9,528 bases of DNA, from the NCBI GenBank assembly GCA_030603265.1, contig JAUVYD010000029.1, positions 1-9,528 of the forward strand, in the 5' to 3' direction. Shown here one piece after another: positions 5,611 to 9,528 of this stretch. Source of the DNA: Dehalococcoidia bacterium. Its GTDB lineage: Bacteria > Chloroflexota > Dehalococcoidia > GIF9 > AB-539-J10. The first letter of the stretch is position 1, and every line of letters begins with the position of its first letter. The notes under the pieces are model-generated. The model searched no databases, was not told the DNA's origin, and was given only the letters and a program-made list of their open reading frames with translations. Position numbers and translations under genes: made by a program.

Positions 5611-7032
5611 ATGCATCTTCGCTTGGGAGCACAGAAGAAGACTGTAGGACTTCCATTCCAACGAGGACGGAACAAGCGAAGCTATGCGTGGCTTCTCTCC
5701 TCCATCCTCATTGCCGTTGTCGCGCTTGGAGCACTGGCTGCACCCGTACTGGCCTGTGACATCAGCATTGAGCCTTCGGCGGCGAGTGGCAAGGTCGGCG
5801 ACACGCTCACGTTCACTGTCACGGTAGCGGAGACCCACCGGACCTGCTCCGTACCCATCGGTGACACGCAGGTCTACCTCACGAATATGGAGCTTGTCTC
5901 GGAGACGTCGTGGCAGCAGATTGCCGACGGGGCCAACCAGAAACAGGTCACCGTGCGCCTTCTCGAGGCCGGCGAGGGAAGCATCCGGGTCCTCCGCCAG
6001 TGTCCGAAGGGTGGAGGTGATGTCACCGTCTTCGTGACTATCGAGCCGTCCGGAGCCGTTGCGTCACCACCTGCTGCCGGAGAGCCGGATGTTGAGGAGG
6101 CTGTGCCCGCCGCGCCTCCTGCCGATGAGGCCGACCCTCCTGCAGACGATGTCGACGCTCCTGCCGGTGAGGATGGCGAGGAGGCATCCGTCCTCCCTGC
6201 CGGGCCCACAGTTCCGACGTTCGGTGAAGCGCTCGCCGAAGCTCTCAGGCAGCCATACGTGATCGCTCTGCTCGCCCTCATGATTGCCGGGACTCTTGCG
6301 CTTGCCCGGGGCTACCGGCGCGCACGGCCGTTCGCCATGCTCATCTCTCTCGGCTTCCTCGGGTTCTACGTCGGTGGCTGCCCGTGTCCTGTCGGCGCAC
6401 TTCAGCACGTGTTCATATGGCTCGGGGACGTCACCAGCCACATGGTTGCATACGTCCAGTTCGCCGCAGTAGTGCTCGCGGCGCTCATCGTCGGACGCGT
6501 CTTCTGTGGCTGGGCCTGCCCCATGGGGGCCACGCAGTATTTTCTCTACCGGAAGGAGTCAGGCAAGAAAGCGCGTCGCTTCGAGATATCTCGTGAGCAA
6601 CACAACGTTCTTCGCTGGCTGAAGTACGTGGTGCTCGTGGTGCTCATCGGGCTTGTCCTGCTCACCCGGCAGCCGGTGTTCGAGGAGATTGACCCCTTCA
6701 AGGCCCTGTTCAACCTGGACTTCTCACTTGGAATACCGCTGCTCTTCCTCGTCGTCCTGCTCGCGGTCTCGATCGTGATTGGCTTCCCCTGGTGCAAATA
6801 CGTCTGTCCCCTGGGGGCTTTCCTGGGGCTTTTCCAGAGGTTCTCCGTCTTCAAGATACGGTTCAGCGACGCCTGCACCAACTGCGGGGTCTGCCACACG
6901 GTTGCCTGCGACTACATGGCGATTGAGCCGGGCGACCCGTGCCCGACGGTGAACCAGATGGAGTGTGTCCGCTGTGGGGAATGCCTCGCGCGGTGTCCCT
7001 TCAACGCCATCTCATTCACAGCCAAGCGCTAG
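5611..7032 (+). CDS. NapH/NosR-like membrane polyferredoxin with an extracytoplasmic Ig-like domain
   Basis: Probably passes electrons across or along the inner membrane. Read from ATG 5611 it has 473 residues. Order: basic N-tail and signal anchor (about 25-47) ending in APVLAC49, a possible lipobox or signal-peptidase site; a beta-rich Ig-like domain (50-146) with Cys79 and Cys131; a Pro/Ala/Asp/Glu linker (148-203); then helices at about 215-232, 240-256, 278-296, 337-354 and 373-391. Fer4_5-type motifs are CPCP (257-260), CGWACP (299-304) and CKYVCP (395-400). Two [4Fe-4S] motifs end the protein: Cys422, 425, 428, 433, and Cys452, 455, 458, 462 followed by Pro. The first is unusual (C-x2-C-x2-C-x4-C, then Asp rather than Pro). 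The frame stays open upstream to 5143, but that part overlaps the previous gene out of frame. ATG 5611 has only a weak ribosome site; ATG 5554 is possible. The partner reductase is unknown. Confidence 0.92.
   Translation: MHLRLGAQKKTVGLPFQRGRNKRSYAWLLSSILIAVVALGALAAPVLACDISIEPSAASGKVGDTLTFTVTVAETHRTCSVPIGDTQVYLTNMELVSETSWQQIADGANQKQVTVRLLEAGEGSIRVLRQCPKGGGDVTVFVTIEPSGAVASPPAAGEPDVEEAVPAAPPADEADPPADDVDAPAGEDGEEASVLPAGPTVPTFGEALAEALRQPYVIALLALMIAGTLALARGYRRARPFAMLISLGFLGFYVGGCPCPVGALQHVFIWLGDVTSHMVAYVQFAAVVLAALIVGRVFCGWACPMGATQYFLYRKESGKKARRFEISREQHNVLRWLKYVVLVVLIGLVLLTRQPVFEEIDPFKALFNLDFSLGIPLLFLVVLLAVSIVIGFPWCKYVCPLGAFLGLFQRFSVFKIRFSDACTNCGVCHTVACDYMAIEPGDPCPTVNQMECVRCGECLARCPFNAISFTAKR
6881..6936 (+). 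repeat. source-like copy of a duplicated ferredoxin-motif segment
   Basis: This stretch, which encodes residues 424-442 around the first iron-sulfur motif, recurs at 8536-8591 with 7 differences in 56 bases. Positions 6900-6923 are identical to 8555-8578. The two copies are in the same orientation, 1655 bases apart. Confidence 0.88.
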
Positions 7033-7216
7033 CCTCTGCCCTGTTGTTCGCGCTGGAATGCTCTGGTTCTGCCTCAGACCTCACACGGCGCGTGCTGACG
7101 CAGGGACTCTCACCTTCAGCATGACCGGGCCACTCCGTGCGGCAGTGCGCGAAGCCACAACAATTGCTCCACCATGACTATTCCAGTAGAGTATCTGGTC
7201 AACTCATGGAGGACGC

Positions 7217-8020
7217 ATGAACACGCTCTTCGGAACTCCCTATCTGATTGAACTCCTCACGCCGAAACAGGACAACGACGACTTCGAAGCGCGACTGGAG
7301 GTCTTTGCGGAGCGCTACCGCCGCATCCTTGATGCGGGGGCGGTGGTCTCGATTCCCGACAACCCGATGGGGAATGTGCACTTCACGGCCATCGAGGTCA
7401 TGGATTTCCTGGACCTGCCGATAGATCCTGAGCGCACGCTTCTCCATCTCAACACCTTTCATCTCAAGAGCGACCTGGATGCTTTCCTGCGCGCCGCTGC
7501 AGATGTGGGCCTCACGAAGCTGCTGGTCGTCAGCGGAGACGGGGGTCCAAGACTGCCCCGCCTGGAGCCCTCAGACCTCGGGGTTGATGACAAGGTCGTA
7601 ACCTCGGTGGTGCTGCTGGGCTACATCGAACGGGAGTTCCCCGGGGTCTTCACCTGCGGCGTGGCCTTCAATCAGTATGAGCCCCCGGAGCATGAACTGG
7701 AGAGGCTTGAGCGGAAGTTTGACGCGGGGGCACGCTTTGTCATTACCCAGCCGGTCATCGGCGAGGACAAGGTCGTGGCTGCACTGGCTGACTTCGGGCT
7801 GCCCCTGTTTATCGGCGCATGGATGTCGAAACGCGTCGATCTGTTGATGCAGTGCGTGGGGTTGGAGCCGTGCTTGGACCAGCACTACGATCCGTTCGAT
7901 AACCTTGCACTTCTGGATCGAGCCTATCCGGAGTTGGGTCTGTATCTGGCGCTGCTCAGCTTCAAACGGGACTGGTCTGATCTGCTGACGCGGAAGCTGC
8001 AAGGGTTCGCTGGTTCGTAG
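7217..8020 (+). CDS. methylenetetrahydrofolate reductase-like (MetF-family) protein
   Basis: A 267-residue protein of the flavin-dependent MetF family, whose known members reduce 5,10-methylene-tetrahydrofolate to the 5-methyl form in the cytosol. Visible signatures: YLIELLTP (9-16), whose Glu12 takes the place of the catalytic Glu of MetF; HLNTF (77-81); LLVVSGDGG (102-110), matching the family's ALRGDPP-type loop; and ELERLERKFDAGARFVITQPVI, with ITQPV at 176-180. It is about 30 residues shorter than E. coli MetF (296), mainly in loops, and has no zinc domain or C-terminal extension. The ATG is set by GGAGG (7208-7212) four bases upstream. It follows the polyferredoxin by 184 bases on the same strand, so reduced ferredoxin or a membrane donor could supply its electrons (inference). 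The SGDGG loop differs from textbook MetF, so a diverged folate or pterin reductase is possible. Confidence 0.85.
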   Translation: MNTLFGTPYLIELLTPKQDNDDFEARLEVFAERYRRILDAGAVVSIPDNPMGNVHFTAIEVMDFLDLPIDPERTLLHLNTFHLKSDLDAFLRAAADVGLTKLLVVSGDGGPRLPRLEPSDLGVDDKVVTSVVLLGYIEREFPGVFTCGVAFNQYEPPEHELERLERKFDAGARFVITQPVIGEDKVVAALADFGLPLFIGAWMSKRVDLLMQCVGLEPCLDQHYDPFDNLALLDRAYPELGLYLALLSFKRDWSDLLTRKLQGFAGS

Positions 8021-8023
8021 TAT

Positions 8024-8076
8024 CCGTCTGTAAGGGAACTGGCGCAGGCCTCTCGCTGTGGCCCTGAGTCAGACGG
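8024..8076. repeat. long-range stem-loop downstream of the MTHFR-like gene
   Basis: CCGTCTG (8024-8030) pairs with CAGACGG (8070-8076). Within the 39-base loop CAGGCC and GGCCCTG can pair with one bulged base. It starts three bases after the MTHFR-like stop, in a gap between convergent genes. That is where a terminator is expected, but there is no T tract on either strand. Confidence 0.4.
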
Positions 8077-8120
8077 AATTCGCGCGCTGCGGCGGGCGCC
8101 TTTCACAGTGTCCGTGAGAC

Positions 8121-8175
8121 CCGGGTTCGGCCACCGCAAAGCAGCAAGTCTCTGCGTTCCCCTCCGTGAACCCGG
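8121..8175. repeat. 8-bp inverted repeat in the convergent gap
   Basis: CCGGGTTC (8121-8128) and its exact reverse complement GAACCCGG (8168-8175) enclose 39 bases. These include a further GCAG/CTGC stem (8141-8144 with 8152-8155). It lies ten bases after the stop of the minus-strand gene at 8185-8481. It may help to stop transcription from that side, but it lacks the T run of an intrinsic terminator. Confidence 0.4.
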
Positions 8176-8184
8176 CGGCGCGGA

Positions 8185-8481
8185 CTACATTGCCACTCCG
8201 GACATGTCCCCCAGCATGAACAGCCAGGAGATGCCGCTGTACATCAGGCCCAGCAGCACGATACTGCCGATGACGGCGGACGCGATGGCTGTTCCTCTCC
8301 CGGCAGCTTCCGTTCCTGTGGCCGTCATGGCCCCGGAGTAGATTGCCAGCACGGCGAAGACAAGCGATGCCGCCCAGATGTACTCCGGCAGCCAGTACAG
8401 GACGTCTATGAACAGATTCGCCACGAGGTGGCCTGCGAAGCCGACCACAGCGAGTACCGCGAACAGCTTGTGACTACGCAT
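8185..8481 (-). CDS. small three-helix membrane protein, function unknown
   Basis: A 98-residue integral membrane protein that I do not recognise. The frame stays open further upstream to 8607, but that extension is Arg/Pro-rich and unlike protein. The ATG at 8479-8481 has a GGGGGGA ribosome-site-like run just upstream and leads straight into a hydrophobic region, so I take it as the start. Predicted helices are at about 6-25 (LFAVLAVVGFAGHLVANLFI), 31-53 (LPEYIWAASLVFAVLAIY) and 62-89 (ASAVIGSIVLLGLMYSGISW). A TATACT hexamer at 8501-8506 on the minus strand could be its -10 box, but I see no good -35. Its 5' flank directly abuts the chimeric pseudogene on the other strand. Confidence 0.7.
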   Translation of the reverse strand: MRSHKLFAVLAVVGFAGHLVANLFIDVLYWLPEYIWAASLVFAVLAIYSGAMTATGTEAAGRGTAIASAVIGSIVLLGLMYSGISWLFMLGDMSGVAM

Positions 8482-8529
8482 GACATCCCCCCTGTTCCGA
8501 AGTATAGCCCATGTAATCGCCTGTAGGGG

Positions 8530-9280
8530 GCACGGACTGCGGCGTCCAGCACAGGGTTGCCTGCGACTACATGGCGATAGACCCGGGCGACGGCGCCACT
8601 CGGACACACATCAGGGGAAAGAAGGAGAGTTCCCCCGTGGATGTAACGGATGGCTATCTCGTGTACGACGGTGCCGGCGGTTCATGCTCGGACTCAGGAC
8701 TTGACGGGAGTTCCACGTACTACTACCGCGCGTGGTCATGGGTGGAGGACCACCAGGGTGCGGATATGTGGTCTGACGTCAGTTCTGAGGCATCTGCCTC
8801 GACTGATGCTGTACCTCCCACGGAGGAGTTGCAGATAGTGCTTCAACCGGGATGGAACATGGTCTCTGTGCCCCTGCTGCTGCCGGACATGTCGGCAGGG
8901 GTGCTGTTCCCAGACGCGGAAGCGATCTACGCATGGAACCCCGTATCTAAGTCATACGTCCAACCCCAAGAGTTGGAGCCCTCCCTCGGCTACTGGGTGG
9001 CGTCCGCAATTGTGCAATCCGTTACCCTTGTGGGCGTTCCCGTGGAATCCTGGACTGAACCACTGGCCGCCGGCTGGAACATGATGGGGTCGGTCTATGG
9101 AAGCGTTGTGGACTTCACGGACCCGGATGACGTGCCTGACGGCAGCGTTGAAGGCTTCACCTACACATGGGGGACCCGGACTCGAAGTCCTATCTGTTCT
9201 TGACTGACATACAACCTGGGGTTGGCTACTGGGTTGCCGCAACTGCTGACTGCACCCTGTCCCTGGGCCTTTCGCCGTGA
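8530..9280 (+). pseudogene. chimeric pseudogene: ferredoxin-motif fragment joined to FN3/GWN modules of a surface protein
   Basis: An in-frame stop at 8514-8516 closes the frame upstream, and the first possible start (ATG 8571) is merely the Met of the ferredoxin motif, with no ribosome site. Residues encoded by 8530-8591 copy the iron-sulfur segment of the gene at 5611-7032, but two of its four cysteines are changed (to Gly and Gln). From PGDGATRT onward the sequence is a fibronectin-III-like domain (TDGYLVYDG, TYYYRAWS) to about 8810. Two copies of a GWNM...SKSY...GYWVA module follow (8841-9062 and 9063-9277). The second module is broken at a G run (9169-9173): the frame from 8571 stops at 9201-9203, whereas the homologous frame continues (DPDSKSY, GVGYWVA) to the TGA at 9278-9280. 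No signal peptide or N-terminal part is present. It is almost certainly a dead fragment of an exported adhesin-like protein; a sequencing error could explain the frameshift but not the missing 5' end. Confidence 0.85.
8536..8591 (+). repeat. degenerate copy of the ferredoxin-motif segment
   Basis: Second copy of the segment at 6881-6936, in the same orientation and with the same reading frame. Positions 8555-8591 differ from 6900-6936 at only two bases; the 5' part is more diverged, and 8530-8535 still aligns weakly. It forms the 5' end of the chimeric pseudogene. Confidence 0.88.
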
Positions 9281-9426
9281 GAGGCGGCCAGCTGTCGCCG
9301 ATCCCGCCCGGCCTCCGAAATTCAACTGGCCCTCCACCGTGCTGCATCTTGCGGGAGACGTGCCCGTGCTCTAACATGAATCCTACAGGACTATGCGCCT
9401 GACCTGATGCGGGAGATGTCGCTGAC

Positions 9427-9528
9427 ATGAGTGGCGGTGAGAAGGTCTGTTCCTGGGTTGGTGCTGGTGTGCGGCGCAGGAGCGTCCTCGCCGGGGCGCT
9501 TGCCGGCGGCGCTGCCGGGACAGGAGAG
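9427..9528 (+). CDS. start of a probable Tat-exported protein (cut off by the window)
   Basis: The first 34 codons of a gene running out of the window. The start is ATG 9427, with GGGAG about 11 bases upstream, a little far. The N-terminus has a 14-residue polar region, then VRRRSVLAGALAGGAAG: a twin-arginine motif followed by a weakly hydrophobic Ala/Gly-rich stretch, as in Tat signal peptides. It should therefore be exported folded, perhaps with a cofactor or as a substrate-binding lipoprotein. Nothing of the mature protein is visible, so its function cannot be named. The 146-base gap before it shows only a weak promoter match (TTGCGG, 17 bases, TAACAT, ending near 9376). Confidence 0.65.
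   Translation, partial: MSGGEKVCSWVGAGVRRRSVLAGALAGGAAGTGE

Noticed and set aside
8482..8607. N-terminal extension of the small membrane protein frame
   Set aside because: The extra 42 residues are Arg/Pro/Cys-rich and lie antisense to the duplicated ferredoxin fragment. The internal ATG with a G-rich ribosome site fits better.
1..9528. CRISPR array, transposase, integrase or insertion-sequence ends
   Set aside because: No regularly spaced short repeats and no recombinase motifs were seen. The only sizeable direct repeat is the ferredoxin-motif pair at 6881-6936 and 8536-8591.

Overview
The window comes from a bacterium with a fairly high GC content. The remains of a surface protein near the right end carry two module types that I associate from memory with secreted proteins of uncultured Dehalococcoidia (Chloroflexota): a fibronectin-III-like domain (TDGYLVYDG, TYYYRAWS) and repeats built on GWNM, SKSY and GYWVA. 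The MFS, alpha/beta-hydrolase and MTHFR-like families fit that origin. The assignment is an inference, and no rRNA or other marker gene is present.

Layout: On the left, read leftward, lie a small two-helix membrane protein (1897-2184), an alpha/beta hydrolase (944-1789) and an MFS transporter whose 3' end is cut off by the window (1-951). The last two overlap and are probably translationally coupled. About 1 kb (2185-3189) has no gene I can support. It does hold a near-consensus promoter and two strong stem-loops. Next, still leftward, is a compact toxin-antitoxin operon: an MqsR-family toxin (4228-4635), then an antitoxin that joins an MqsA-type zinc finger and Xre-type HTH to a C-terminal Panacea/SocA (DUF4065) domain (3190-4224). 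Its promoter region has a near-perfect sigma70-type promoter, a duplicated promoter-like unit and a palindrome over the -10 box.

The rightward block (4886-8020) looks like a membrane redox module. It has a four-helix protein with two three-cysteine motifs, a polytopic NapH/NosR-like iron-sulfur protein with an Ig-like extracytoplasmic domain, and a methylenetetrahydrofolate-reductase-like (MetF-family) protein. A three-helix membrane protein (8185-8481) faces it convergently across a gap with two long-range inverted repeats.

The oddest object is a chimeric pseudogene (8530-9280). It starts with a degenerate copy of about 60 bp of the ferredoxin-motif region found 1.65 kb upstream. This is joined in frame, at a shared Pro-Gly-Asp stretch, to the C-terminal FN3/GWN modules of a surface protein. 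A frameshift in a G run then breaks the last module. The window ends in the first 34 codons of a probable Tat-exported protein.
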